DNA of 64,000 nucleotides from Methylibium sp. GTDB lineage: Bacteria; Pseudomonadota; Gammaproteobacteria; Burkholderiales; Burkholderiaceae_C. The notes beneath the pieces were generated by a model. That model did no database searches and was not told the DNA's origin. It was given only the letters and a program-made list of their open reading frames with translations. The position numbers and the translations under genes are program-made. Position 1 is the stretch's first letter, and every line of letters begins with the position of its first letter. The DNA lies in NCBI GenBank assembly GCA_013824165.1, contig PNNH01000067.1, forward strand, positions 62,001-126,000. The letters are read 5' to 3'. This document shows positions 46,102-55,114 of this stretch, piece after piece.

Positions 46102-47418
46102 TCACCGGGTCTGTCGCTGCCGCCACATCAAGCCCGCCATGCCCAGCGCAATCGCGCCGCCGAAACCGCTCATCAGCAGGACGATGCTGACGCCTTCGCG
46201 CAGCAGCAGCGCGTAGACCGCCAGCATGGCCAGCACGCTGGCGTTTTCATAGAAGCCCTGCACGGCGATGGAGCAGCCGGCGCTGAGTAGCACATGGCCG
46301 CGGTGCTGCAGCAGCGCATTCATCGGCACCACCAGCAGGCCGCCGACCGCGCCCACCAGAACCAGCAGTGGCAGCGAGGCGGCCACGCTGTGGGTCAGGC
46401 CGATCAGCGGAATCAGCAGACCCAAGGCGACGCCAAAGCCGAGCATGCGCCGCGCCTGGCTGAGCGGCACCCAGCGACCGGCCGCGCTCGCGCCCAGCAC
46501 AACGCCCACCGCCACCGCCACCTGCAGCAGCGTGGCCTCGGCCAGCGGCAGGCCCAACCGGTCTTCGGCCCAGCGCAGCACGGCGAACTGCAGCGTGGCG
46601 CCCAGGCCCCAGAACACCGTCGTCACGGCCAGCGACAGCCCGCCTTCGGCATCGCGCCAGAGGGTGCGCTGCTGGACGGCGAAGCCACGCAGCAAGGCCA
46701 GGGGATGGAAGCTGCGTCGGGCATAGCGCACGCCGCTATCGGGCACGCGCAGGTTCAGCGCGCTGGCCGCAGCATAGAGGCCCAGGATCAGCAGCAGCGA
46801 GGGCAGGTAGCGCGTCGCCGCCAGCAGCAAGGCCGGGTCGGACAACGCGGCCATCAGCCCCATCGACAGCGCGCTGTCCAGCCAGAACAGCGCCACCAGC
46901 AGGCCGCCCAGCACCGCACCCGCCAGCGCCGCCCCGACCACTGAGACCTCCAGCCAGCCATTGGCCGCCACCAGCGCTTGCGGCCGCACCAGCTCGGTCA
47001 GCAGACCGTATTTGGCCGGCGCATAAGCGGCAGCGCCCAGGCCCACGATGGCAAAGGCGGCCACCGGGTGCAGGCCCAGCATCAGGGCCAGCAGGCCGAG
47101 CATCTTCAGCGCATTCATCCAGCGCATCAGGCGGTGCTTGGGCACGGCATCGGCCAGCGCGCCGATGAAGGGCGCCAGCAGCACATAGGCCAGCGTGAAG
47201 CCGAACTTCAGCAGCGGCGCCAGCCAGGGCGCCTCACCACGCTCGATCAGCAGCGCGATGGTGACGATCAGCAAGGCGTTGTCGGCCAGCGACGACAGGA
47301 ACTGCGTGCCGATCAGGGCATGGAAGCCGCGCGGCAGGCGCGGCCTTGCAGCCGCGGGAAGCGCAGGCTCGCCGGGCGTTTGATCGCAGTCCTGATGCCG
47401 CCATGCGCGCTGGGCCAT
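46102..47418 (-). CDS. lplT: Lysophospholipid transporter LplT (MFS)
   Basis: 438 aa, 12 predicted helices. LplT features: GFHALIGTQFLSSLADNALLIVTIALL, PFIGALADAVPKHRLM and AAYAPAKYGLLTELV. Flips lysophospholipids inward for re-acylation. Usually next to aas (acyltransferase-ACP synthetase), which is not in this window. The N terminus is about 30 residues longer than typical, so a later start is possible. Confidence 0.85.
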   Translation of the reverse strand: MAQRAWRHQDCDQTPGEPALPAAARPRLPRGFHALIGTQFLSSLADNALLIVTIALLIERGEAPWLAPLLKFGFTLAYVLLAPFIGALADAVPKHRLMRWMNALKMLGLLALMLGLHPVAAFAIVGLGAAAYAPAKYGLLTELVRPQALVAANGWLEVSVVGAALAGAVLGGLLVALFWLDSALSMGLMAALSDPALLLAATRYLPSLLLILGLYAAASALNLRVPDSGVRYARRSFHPLALLRGFAVQQRTLWRDAEGGLSLAVTTVFWGLGATLQFAVLRWAEDRLGLPLAEATLLQVAVAVGVVLGASAAGRWVPLSQARRMLGFGVALGLLIPLIGLTHSVAASLPLLVLVGAVGGLLVVPMNALLQHRGHVLLSAGCSIAVQGFYENASVLAMLAVYALLLREGVSIVLLMSGFGGAIALGMAGLMWRQRQTR

Positions 47419-47489
47419 GGGGGTGCAGCATCGCCGCCTCGGATGAAGGCCGCGTGAAGAACTGGTGACAGGGTGGTGTCGGCGGGGAA

Positions 47490-48551
47490 CTAGGAATTGC
47501 GGTGCATGCGGTGCCAGATCAGCCAGCCCAGCAGGGCGGTGATGCTGACCACGACCAAGACCATCCAGACGAAACCATGCGGATGCTCGGCCAGCGGGAT
47601 GCCGCCCACATTCATGCCCATCAGGCCGGCAATCAGATTTATGGGCAGTGCCATCACCGTGACGGTGCTGAGCATGAACAGGCTGCGGTTGTTCTCCACC
47701 GCCACGCGCGCGGCCGCCTCGTCCTGCAGCAGGCGGATGCGTTCCTGCAGCGCCGCGATGTCCCGCAGCACCAGCGCGAAGTCCTCACCTGCCTGGCGCA
47801 GGCGCTCGGCATCGCCGGATGAGACAAACGGCGGCGGGTTGGCCAGCATGCGCATCAGGGCGCCAGGCTCGGGCGCCAGCCAGCGCTGCAGGCGCACCGC
47901 CAGCCGGCGCAGGCGCGACAACTCGGCGCTGTGGCCGCCGGTCGTGCCGGCCAGCACCGCATCCTCGATATCGTCGATGCGCTCGGTGGCGCTGCGCACG
48001 ATGCGCTGCAGCTCGTCGGCCTGGTCGCGCAGCAGGTTGTCCAGCAGGGCCACCGGTGTGGCCAGGCGTTCGCCGCGCTTGACGTCGGCGCGCAGCCGGT
48101 CGATCGAGCGCAGCGGCTGTCGCCGCGCGCTGACCACCAGGCCGCCGCGCAGATGCACCCACAGCGTGGAGACATCGTTGGCATCGAAGCTGAAATCGAA
48201 CAGCACATCGTTGATGACGGCAAACAGCGCATCGCCCTCACGCTCGATGCGCGAGGAGCGCGAGCCGGCGTGCGGCGCTTCGAAGAACTCGTCGCCCAGC
48301 GCCGCCAGGCTGCGCAGCCACTGCTCGCAGCGCGCATGTGAGAGGTTGAAGTGCAGCCAGACGAAGCTGCCATCAGCGGCCGCCTGCGCCGCACCGCCCG
48401 CGCGCAGCCAGGCTGCGGCCTCGTCAGAATCGATCGGCTCGCCCGCGGCGTCAGGGCGGAAGCGGTAGCCGCAGATCAGTCCGTTCGCGTCCGCGCCGTA
48501 GTTGGGCGTGGTCAGCGCGGGCCGGGCGGACGGGGAGCTTGGGTCAGGCAT
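47490..48551 (-). CDS. zntB: CorA/ZntB-family divalent cation transporter
   Basis: 353 aa. Large N-terminal cytoplasmic domain, long stalk helices (DDIEDAVLAGTTGGHSAELSRLRRLAVRLQRWL), then two C-terminal helices with the pore motif LIAGLMGMNVGGIPLAEHPHGF. GMNVGGIP is characteristic of the ZntB branch (zinc) rather than CorA (GMNF). ATG 48551 is preferred to the longer frame. Confidence 0.85.
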   Translation of the reverse strand: MPDPSSPSARPALTTPNYGADANGLICGYRFRPDAAGEPIDSDEAAAWLRAGGAAQAAADGSFVWLHFNLSHARCEQWLRSLAALGDEFFEAPHAGSRSSRIEREGDALFAVINDVLFDFSFDANDVSTLWVHLRGGLVVSARRQPLRSIDRLRADVKRGERLATPVALLDNLLRDQADELQRIVRSATERIDDIEDAVLAGTTGGHSAELSRLRRLAVRLQRWLAPEPGALMRMLANPPPFVSSGDAERLRQAGEDFALVLRDIAALQERIRLLQDEAAARVAVENNRSLFMLSTVTVMALPINLIAGLMGMNVGGIPLAEHPHGFVWMVLVVVSITALLGWLIWHRMHRNS

Positions 48552-48672
48552 CGGTGGTGGGTGAGGGCAGCGCTCAGTCTCGGCGACAGCAAGACCGCGG
48601 GCCAAGCAGCGATGCTAGAGCGGCTTCATGTCGGTTTGATGTCAGGCTCTTGTGTTGCTTGTCTTGAATGGT

Positions 48673-48694
48673 ATAAACGGTATATACAGTTTAT
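48673..48694. promoter_or_regulatory. Near-perfect 22-bp palindrome before the H1-like gene
   Basis: ATAAAC-G-GTATATAC-A-GTTTAT: both outer arms pair and the centre GTATATAC is itself self-complementary; only one symmetric position mismatches. It is a sharply AT-rich island in GC-rich DNA, 13 nt before the likely start codon. Spacing does not fit a LexA box. Likely an operator or core promoter. Confidence 0.45.
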
Positions 48695-48707
48695 GGAGAC
48701 CCTTGAC

Positions 48708-49319
48708 ATGATCGCTTCTGAAGCCAGCACCCAAGCCGCACCGGCCGCAGCCCCAGCTACGGCCAAGCCGCTTGCGAAGAAGGCGGCGGCCAGCAAGCCC
48801 GCTGCCAAAGCGGCCGCCAAGCCCGCTGCCAAGCCAGCCGCCAAGCCTGTGGCCAAGCCTGTGGCCAAGCCTGTGGCCAAGCCCGCTGCCAAGACTGCTG
48901 CCAAGCCAGCCGCCAAAGCCGCAGCGGCAGCCAAGCCTGCCGCCAAGAAGGCCGCCAAGCCTGCGGCAAAGACGCCGGTGAAGACGCCGGTCAAGGCTGC
49001 AGGGGCCAAGCCGGTGAAGAAGGCCGTGGTCCCCAAGGCGGCCAAGCCTGCCAAGGCCCAGAAGGCGGCCAAGCCGGCCAAGGCTGCGGAGAAGCCGCGC
49101 GCCAAGCTGGTACGCGACAGCTTCACGATGCCAGAGATGGACTTCGCGCTGCTCGATCAGCTCAAGGCTCGTGCGCTGGAACTGAAGCGCCAGGCCAAGA
49201 AGAGCGAGCTGCTGCGTGCCGGCCTGCAGGCGCTGGCCGCGCTGGCGCCAACCCAGCTGCTGCAGGCGCTGGAGCGCCTGGCCCCGGTCAAGACCGGTCG
49301 GCCCAAGAAGGGCAACTAA
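48708..49319 (+). CDS. Histone H1-like Ala/Lys-rich DNA-binding protein
   Basis: 203 aa. Residues about 15-125 are nearly pure AAKPAAK repeats, as in eukaryotic H1 tails and bacterial H1-like proteins. The C-terminal 70 residues are a folded module (RDSFTMPEMDFALLDQLKARALELKRQAKKSELLRAGLQALAAL). Expected to coat or bend DNA or granules; the C-terminal module also occurs in proteins linked to PHA granules, and phaC is next door. GGAG is 9 nt before ATG 48708; ATG 48693 is an alternative. Confidence 0.82.
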   Translation: MIASEASTQAAPAAAPATAKPLAKKAAASKPAAKAAAKPAAKPAAKPVAKPVAKPVAKPAAKTAAKPAAKAAAAAKPAAKKAAKPAAKTPVKTPVKAAGAKPVKKAVVPKAAKPAKAQKAAKPAKAAEKPRAKLVRDSFTMPEMDFALLDQLKARALELKRQAKKSELLRAGLQALAALAPTQLLQALERLAPVKTGRPKKGN

Positions 49320-49326
49320 GCCGCGT

Positions 49327-49347
49327 TCCAGCCCCATTAGGGCTGGA
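49327..49347 (+). terminator. Hairpin directly after the H1-like gene
   Basis: TCCAGCCC-CATTA-GGGCTGGA, 8-bp stem with a 5-nt loop, starts 7 nt after the stop. No long U-tract follows. Confidence 0.55.
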
Positions 49348-49354
49348 TTGCGGA

Positions 49355-49498
49355 TTCAGCCAAGCAGCTTGTAGCGCTGCTTGGCCTTCGCCAGCCGATG
49401 AGGTCCTTCCGGACCTCATGCCCAGGCTCAGCCATGCGGCTTGTATCGCCGCCTGGCCTTCGCCGGCCGACGAGGTCTTGCCGGACCTCGTGTGCAGG
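49355..49498. repeat. Two tandem 72-bp units downstream of phaC
   Basis: Units 49355-49426 and 49427-49498 align end to end. Each contains a GAGGTC(C)-loop-GGACCTC hairpin and a TTGTA(G/T)CGC segment that resembles the last codons of phaC (a third partial unit at 49499-49520). On the minus strand both units read RSG(R/K)TSSAGEGQAA(L/I)QAAWL in one frame, with mainly third-position differences. They may be phaC terminators or part of a longer, lost reading frame. Confidence 0.6.
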
Positions 49499-49499
49499 C

Positions 49500-51287
49500 T
49501 CAGTCGTTGTAGCGCTGCATCACGTAGTGGCCGGGCGCGCTGCCGAGTTCCGGCAGATGCGTCGGCAGCCGCGCCGCCACGGTCTCGCCGCTGCCCTGTG
49601 CGATCAGCCAGTCTGACCAAGCCGGCCACCACGAGCCTTCGTGGCTGGGCGCGTGCTGGCGCCATTGCTCGGGCGTCAGCCGCGGCGCGTCGGCGGCCAG
49701 TGTCAGGGCCTGGTAGCTGCGTCGCGGATGGCCGGGTTCGGACAGGATGCCGGCGTTGTGCCCGCCGCGGGTCAGCACAAAGTGCAGCGGCGCCTGGGTC
49801 AGCTGGTGGATCTTGTAGACCGAGGTCCAGGGCGAGACATGGTCGGTGACTGTGCCCACCGCGAACACCGGCAGGCGCAAATCGTGCAGCGACACCGGCT
49901 CGCCGGCCACCGGGTAGCGGCCTTGCGCCAGGTCATTGCGCAGGTAGAGGCTGTGCAGGTATTCGCTGTGCATGGTGGCCGGCATGCGGGTGAGATCAGC
50001 ATTCCAGCTCATCAGGTCATTGCCGCTGTCGCGTTCGCCCAGCAGGTATTCGCGGATCGCGCGCTGCCAGATCAGCTCGCGCGAGTGCAGGAACTGGAAG
50101 GACTCGCCCATCTGCCGGCCGCTCAGATAGCCGCGCTCGGCCATCATGTCTTCGAGCCACTGCACCTGGTGCGCGTCGATCAGCGCACCCAGCTCGCCGG
50201 GCTCGGTGAAGTCCACCTGCGCGGCCAGCAGGGTCAGGCTGCGCAGCTCGGGCATCGCCTCCAGGCCGGGGCGGCGCTCCGCTGCGGCCAGCGCGGCAGC
50301 AGCAATTGCCAGCAGCGTGCCGCCCAGGCAATAGCCCATCGCATGCACCGGCTCGCCGGTGATCGCGTGTACCTCGGCCAGCGGCTCGAACACGCCCAGC
50401 TGCAGATAGTCGTCCATGCCCAGCAGCGCGTCCGAAGCATCCGGGTTGCGCCAGGAGGTGATGAAGACCGTGTGCCCCTGCGACACCAGATAGCGCACCA
50501 GCGAGTTGTGCGGCGACAGGTCCAGGATGTAGTACTTCATGATCCAGGACGGCACGATGAAGACCGGCTCGCGATGAACTCTGGGCGTGCTGGGCGCGTA
50601 CTGGATCAGCTCCACCAGATCATTGCGGAACACGACCTCGCCGGGCGTGGTCGCCAGGCCCTGGCCGGGCGCCAGCGGCGGGGTGGCTGCTTCGGCCTCA
50701 GCCGGCGCGGGCAGCGGCTCCAGGCCGTGGCGCAGGCGCCAGTCGTTCAGCTTGTTGCGGGCACCGCGCAGCAGACTCTGGCCCTGGCTGCTCACCGCGG
50801 TCTGCAGCACCTCGGGCTGGGTCAGCGGCCAGCTCGCGGCGGCCATGAAGTTGCTGGCCTGGCTGCTCAGCAGCCGCATCACCTCGCGGTGGTGCGGGCT
50901 CACGCCCGGCAGGGCCAGCGACTGCTGCCACCAGGCCTGGCTGCCATCGAGCAGGGCCTGGCTCAGCTGGCGCAGCGGCTCAGCGGGCTGGGCACCGGCA
51001 CCTGACTCAGGCGCTGCATCAGCCTGGGTGGCCGACCAGGCCTCCAGCACCGCGGCCGGCCACTGCAGCAGGCGCGTCGCGGCGGTGGCCGGAGAGTTGG
51101 CCCAGTTGAGGCTCCAGTCCATGGCGGCCAGGCTGATCGACACCGGCGACCAGCCGGCGCCGGCTCGCGCCTGCAAAGCATGCCACTGGCGATCCAGCCG
51201 GGAGGCCGCCTGCAGCGCATCGGCCTGTGCATCTGGCGCATCGTCGAGTTCGGATGGGGCAGGGGAGACGGGCCAGGGAGCGCGCAT
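49500..51287 (-). CDS. phaC: Polyhydroxyalkanoate synthase
   Basis: 595 aa, class I type. Polymerises hydroxyacyl-CoA into storage polyester on granules. Lipase-like box with catalytic Cys: HAMGYCLGGTLLAIA (about residue 330). The catalytic Asp (VGTVTDHVSPWTSVYK) and His (LTRGGHNAGIL) follow. N-terminal residues about 1-100 are Ala/Gln-rich and poorly conserved. FIVPSWIMKYYILDLSPHNSLV and SWRNPDAS are PhaC signatures. AGGA lies 8 nt before ATG 51287. No phaA/phaB adjacent. Confidence 0.93.
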   Translation of the reverse strand: MRAPWPVSPAPSELDDAPDAQADALQAASRLDRQWHALQARAGAGWSPVSISLAAMDWSLNWANSPATAATRLLQWPAAVLEAWSATQADAAPESGAGAQPAEPLRQLSQALLDGSQAWWQQSLALPGVSPHHREVMRLLSSQASNFMAAASWPLTQPEVLQTAVSSQGQSLLRGARNKLNDWRLRHGLEPLPAPAEAEAATPPLAPGQGLATTPGEVVFRNDLVELIQYAPSTPRVHREPVFIVPSWIMKYYILDLSPHNSLVRYLVSQGHTVFITSWRNPDASDALLGMDDYLQLGVFEPLAEVHAITGEPVHAMGYCLGGTLLAIAAAALAAAERRPGLEAMPELRSLTLLAAQVDFTEPGELGALIDAHQVQWLEDMMAERGYLSGRQMGESFQFLHSRELIWQRAIREYLLGERDSGNDLMSWNADLTRMPATMHSEYLHSLYLRNDLAQGRYPVAGEPVSLHDLRLPVFAVGTVTDHVSPWTSVYKIHQLTQAPLHFVLTRGGHNAGILSEPGHPRRSYQALTLAADAPRLTPEQWRQHAPSHEGSWWPAWSDWLIAQGSGETVAARLPTHLPELGSAPGHYVMQRYND

Positions 51288-51404
51288 GTTCGAGTCCTGA
51301 GCAGGCAAAGATGAGGCTTGCAGGTGTACCGCATCAACAAGTAGCCGATGTGGCAATGCGGCTGAATCTTGAGCCAGATCAGGTCGCGTTGACGGCCGCA
51401 GGCG

Positions 51405-51422
51405 CTGTCAACAGCGCGTCAC
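51405..51422. promoter_or_regulatory. Candidate Pho box between phaC and the divergent gene
   Basis: CTGTCAA-CAGC-GCGTCAC has an 11-nt period. The first half matches CTGTCAT in 6 of 7 positions, the second in 4. It lies 118 bp upstream of phaC and 62 bp upstream of the divergent gene. Weak evidence, but it would link storage polymer and the neighbouring operon to phosphate supply. Confidence 0.3.
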
Positions 51423-51483
51423 ACAGCGCTGCCCACACTGACCGTCCCTAGCGACTCTGGCGTGCCCCGCGGGCACGAGCCAC

Positions 51484-53442
51484 ATGGAAAAGACGGGTGC
51501 AATCGCTTCTCTCGGTCAGCAAAGCCTGCTGCTGCCGGCCTGGGTCAATGCGGCGCTGGGCGCCAACGACCGGCTCAAGCTGGTGCTGACCGTGCTGCAG
51601 GCGGCCGCCGCCCATGCGCTGGCGCCGCAGCAGGCGCTGCCGGATCTGCGCCACGAGATGGCGGCAGCGGGCCTGGACGCGCCCTGGCTGCGCGAGCTGG
51701 CCGCCAGTGCCAGCCGCGATGCCGAGGATGTGCTGCTGCCCGAGCTGCCGCGCCTGTGCGCGCAGCTGGCCCAGGACCTGGCCATCATGGCGCGGCCGCT
51801 GCTGGAGACCGAGACCGATGCGGCCACGCGCCAGCGCTGCGAGCGCTGGCTGGGTCGGCTGGCGTCGGTGCAGGACGATGTGCTGAGCCCGGCCCTGCTG
51901 CTGGCGCTGACGCATGGCCATCGCCCCAAGCATGGCGCCGCAGCCAAGCCTGAGGATGACAGCCTGCACCTGCTGGTGATGGATCTGCACAAGCAGCTCA
52001 ACCAGCTGTCGGCCAGCCTGAGCAGCGAACTCATCGATGGCGCGCATGTCTGGCAGCTCGACGAGGCGGATCGCCCGCGTGTGGCTGCCTTCATGCGCGG
52101 CCTGCACAGCACGGCCGCGCTGAAGTTCAAGCACCCCGGGCTGGACACGGCCGCCACGCGCGATGGCGAGCGGCTTCTGATCCAGAACGACATCGGCACC
52201 AACGACGCCCATGTGCTGGTGATCCAGGTCAGCGGCCTGCAGATCTCGTTGACCTACTCGGACCTGCATCGCGGCCGCTTCCAGTTCTTCCAGCAGCAGC
52301 TTGTGCAGGTGGGCGCGCAGTGGTCGTCGGCCGAATCGCATGTCGATGCGACGCTCAACCATGGCGAGGCCTACCAACTGGGCACCGCGCGCTTCGAGGC
52401 TGCCGATGAAGCGGCGCTGCAGCAGCAGCTTGAAGGCATCGGCGCGCGCATCGTGTTCCTGATCGACTGGAACCGCGCGCGCAAGCGCCTGCTGAACTTC
52501 GTCAGCAAGGAAGGCGCGGTGGCCGTGCTGGCCGAGGCGGCACGCTTGAAGATCGGCCATATGGGCTGGCTTCTCAGCGGGGGCGAGCGCCTGGTCTTCG
52601 ATGCGATGCAGGCGCTGGGTGACGATGCCTTTCGTATTGGCGACCGGTTGGATGTGGTGCTGGGCGAGAACGGCGCGCGCGCCTACCTGCTGGAGCTGAT
52701 GCACCTGGCCACCGCCGCGATGCGCCAGCAGCAGCCCGCCGCGCTGGTGGCCGACGAGGCCCGCCTGCTGCTGGCGCGCCAGCTGCAGCAGCGCCGTCCG
52801 GAGTTCGATCTGCTGGGTGAGCATGCTGCCTACTGTGAGGCGCTGGCCGCCATGATCAGCGAGGCCCTCAGCCACGCGCCCGGCCATAGCGACGCGGCCG
52901 CACAGCGGGCCCAGCAGGCCAAGAACTGGGAACGCCAGGCCGACCACCTGGTGATGCAGGCGCGTGAGCGCGCGCTGCACCAGCCGCGCTGGCGGGTGTT
53001 CGCGCGCCTGGCCGAGCAGTCGGACGATGCTGCCGATGCGCTGGAGGAATGCGCCTTCGTGCTGAGCCTGATCGCCAGCCATCACAAGGGTTGGAGCAAG
53101 GAGCTGCGCGCGACGCTGGCTCAGCTGGCCGATACCGTGCTGCAGGCCACGCAGGAGCAGGTCAAGGCGCTCGCGATCGCCCGCGGCCTGGGCGCGGCCA
53201 GCGAGGCCGAGGACCACGACGCCTTCATCGCCGCCACCTGGAAGGTGCTGCGTGCCGAGCGCCAATGCGACGAGCTGCTGCGCGAGGCCAAGCGCCATAT
53301 GCTGGACTGCATCAGCGATCCGGCCTCGCTGATGCTGGCCAATGATCTGGCCACGCAGCTGGAGCTTGCCTCGGACCGCCTGCTGGCCAGCGCCTATGGC
53401 TTGCGCGAGCTGGCCTTCAGCAAGAGCGGGGTGAAGGCATGA
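51484..53442 (+). CDS. Large helical protein with PhoU/DUF47-like C terminus
   Basis: 652 aa, no signal peptide or membrane segment. The N-terminal half has mixed alpha/beta structure (LLIQNDIGTNDAHVLVIQVSGLQISLTYSDLHRGRFQFFQQQL); the C-terminal about 220 residues form long amphipathic helices (NWERQADHLVMQARERAL, LEECAFVLSLIASHHKGWSKEL, LRAERQCDELLREAKRHMLDCI) reminiscent of the PhoU/DUF47 fold. That match is loose. It overlaps the next gene by 4 bp (ATGA), so it is a partner of the PPDK-like protein. Exact role unknown. Confidence 0.7.
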   Translation: MEKTGAIASLGQQSLLLPAWVNAALGANDRLKLVLTVLQAAAAHALAPQQALPDLRHEMAAAGLDAPWLRELAASASRDAEDVLLPELPRLCAQLAQDLAIMARPLLETETDAATRQRCERWLGRLASVQDDVLSPALLLALTHGHRPKHGAAAKPEDDSLHLLVMDLHKQLNQLSASLSSELIDGAHVWQLDEADRPRVAAFMRGLHSTAALKFKHPGLDTAATRDGERLLIQNDIGTNDAHVLVIQVSGLQISLTYSDLHRGRFQFFQQQLVQVGAQWSSAESHVDATLNHGEAYQLGTARFEAADEAALQQQLEGIGARIVFLIDWNRARKRLLNFVSKEGAVAVLAEAARLKIGHMGWLLSGGERLVFDAMQALGDDAFRIGDRLDVVLGENGARAYLLELMHLATAAMRQQQPAALVADEARLLLARQLQQRRPEFDLLGEHAAYCEALAAMISEALSHAPGHSDAAAQRAQQAKNWERQADHLVMQARERALHQPRWRVFARLAEQSDDAADALEECAFVLSLIASHHKGWSKELRATLAQLADTVLQATQEQVKALAIARGLGAASEAEDHDAFIAATWKVLRAERQCDELLREAKRHMLDCISDPASLMLANDLATQLELASDRLLASAYGLRELAFSKSGVKA

Positions 53443-55085
53443 ACCGGCCGGCTGAATTGAACGAGCTGCTGCGTGCCGAGGCGCCTGTCTCGGCCTGGCA
53501 TCCGGATCTGTTCTGCTTTGGCTGCGAGGCGCCCGGTCCCTTGGTAGAACCAAGCCCCGAGCGGCTGGGTTTCAAGGCCTTCAACCTGCAGCGCATGGCC
53601 CTGCTGGGCCTGCCGGTGCCGCCGGGCTTTGTGCTGGGCACCGGCTTCTGCGCCAGTGCGAATGCGCAGGCCGAGGGCGCTTCGGAAGCGGTCTGGCGCC
53701 CGGCGCTGCAAGCGCTGCAGCAAGCCAGTGGCCTGCAGCTCGGCGATGCGCGCCGGCCGCTCCTGCTGTCGGTGCGCTCCGGCGCTCCGGTGTCTATGCC
53801 CGGCATGATGGAAACCTTGCTGAACATCGGTCTGAGCGATTCCACGCTGGACGGTTTTGTGCGCCTGACCGGCCAGCCGCGCCTGGCCTGGGATGCCTAC
53901 CGGCGACTGGTGGCGGGTTTCGGCGAGGTGGTGGCCGGCCTGCCGGCCGCAGTTTTCGAAGGCGAGCTGCAGGCGCTGGCCGGCGGTCGCAGTGAGCGCG
54001 AGCTGGACTTTGCCGAGCTGCGCGCGCTGACCCGGCGCTTTCTGGCGGTGTACGCGGACGTCGCCGGCCAGCACTTTCCGCAAGACGCCTGCGAGCAGCT
54101 GCGCCAGGCCATCGCCGCGGTGTTCAAGTCCTGGCAGAGCGACAAGGCCTGCGCCTATCGCGCGGCGCATGGCATCGCGGACACGTTAGGCACGGCGGTG
54201 ACGGTGCAGTCCATGGTGTTCGGCAATGCCGGCGCGCATTCGGGTGCGGGGGTGGGCTTCACGCGCGACCCCTCCAGCGGCGCGCCGCAGCTGTGGGTGG
54301 ATTTTCTGTTCAACGCCCAGGGCGAGGATGTGGTTTCGGGCCGCCGCAGCGCACATGGCCATGCGGTGCTGGCCGAGATCCTGCCTGAGGTGTGGTCGCA
54401 GCTGCAAACCGCGGCTGCGCTGCTGGAGCGCGCCTTTGGCGATATGCAGGATTTCGAGTTCACCGTGCAGGACGGCCGGCTCTACCTGCTGCAGACGCGC
54501 AGCGGCAAGCGCATGCCGCGCGCGGCGGCGCGCATCGCGCTGGATCTGCTGGCGCAGGGCGTTATCGATGCGGGCACGGCACAGGCCCGCACCGCCGCGC
54601 TGGACGCGCAGTCGCTGCGTCTGCAGGTGGTGCTGGCGGCCGATGGCGAGGCGCTGCAGCCGCTGGCCCAGGCCGCCAGCGCCAGCGCCGGCGTGGCGGT
54701 GGGCGAGATCGCGCTGGATGAGGCGCGGGCGCGGGCACGCCACGAGGCAGGCGCCCCGGTGATCCTGGTGCGGCGCGATGCCGAGACCTCGGACATGGCC
54801 GCGCTCGAACATGCGGCCGGGCTGCTGACGCAACATGGCGCGCGCACCTCGCATGCCGCGGTGGTGGCACGCCAGATGGGCCGCGTCTGCCTGGTGGGAT
54901 GCGAGAGCCTGCAGATCGATGAGGCGCGGCGCGAGCTGCAGCTGGCCGGCCAGGTGCTGGCGGAAGGCGATCTGCTAACGCTGGACGGCAATGAGGGGCT
55001 GATCTATGCAGGCGCCGCACGCACCGAGTGGCGCGATGACACCGCGCTGCTGCAGGCGCTGGAGCGACTGCGCAGCACGGGCTGA
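53439..55085 (+). CDS. PPDK-like protein lacking the PEP/pyruvate domain
   Basis: 548 aa. An ATP-grasp domain of pyruvate phosphate dikinase type (LGFKAFNLQRMALLGLPVPPGFVLGTGFC; LLSVRSGAPVSMPGMMETLLNIGL; GNAGAHSGAGVGFTRDPSSG; LYLLQTRSGKRMPRAA) is followed by the phosphohistidine swivelling domain with its His in LLTQHGARTSHAAVVARQMGRVCLVG. The protein ends there; the C-terminal TIM-barrel of PPDK (about 350 residues) is absent. It may autophosphorylate its His from ATP and pass phosphate to an unknown acceptor, perhaps through the protein encoded just upstream. Confidence 0.85.
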   Translation: MNRPAELNELLRAEAPVSAWHPDLFCFGCEAPGPLVEPSPERLGFKAFNLQRMALLGLPVPPGFVLGTGFCASANAQAEGASEAVWRPALQALQQASGLQLGDARRPLLLSVRSGAPVSMPGMMETLLNIGLSDSTLDGFVRLTGQPRLAWDAYRRLVAGFGEVVAGLPAAVFEGELQALAGGRSERELDFAELRALTRRFLAVYADVAGQHFPQDACEQLRQAIAAVFKSWQSDKACAYRAAHGIADTLGTAVTVQSMVFGNAGAHSGAGVGFTRDPSSGAPQLWVDFLFNAQGEDVVSGRRSAHGHAVLAEILPEVWSQLQTAAALLERAFGDMQDFEFTVQDGRLYLLQTRSGKRMPRAAARIALDLLAQGVIDAGTAQARTAALDAQSLRLQVVLAADGEALQPLAQAASASAGVAVGEIALDEARARARHEAGAPVILVRRDAETSDMAALEHAAGLLTQHGARTSHAAVVARQMGRVCLVGCESLQIDEARRELQLAGQVLAEGDLLTLDGNEGLIYAGAARTEWRDDTALLQALERLRSTG

Positions 55086-55114
55086 GGCTTGGCGGGCGGC
55101 GGCCGCGCCGCCCT

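Noticed and set aside
48673-48694. LexA box before the H1-like gene
   Set aside because: ACAG and TATATAC look SOS-like, but the CTG/CAG spacing is wrong; the palindrome is of another type.
51448-53553. 701-codon minus-strand open frame
   Set aside because: Antisense of the 51484-53442 gene; His/Gln-rich low-complexity translation typical of shadow frames.
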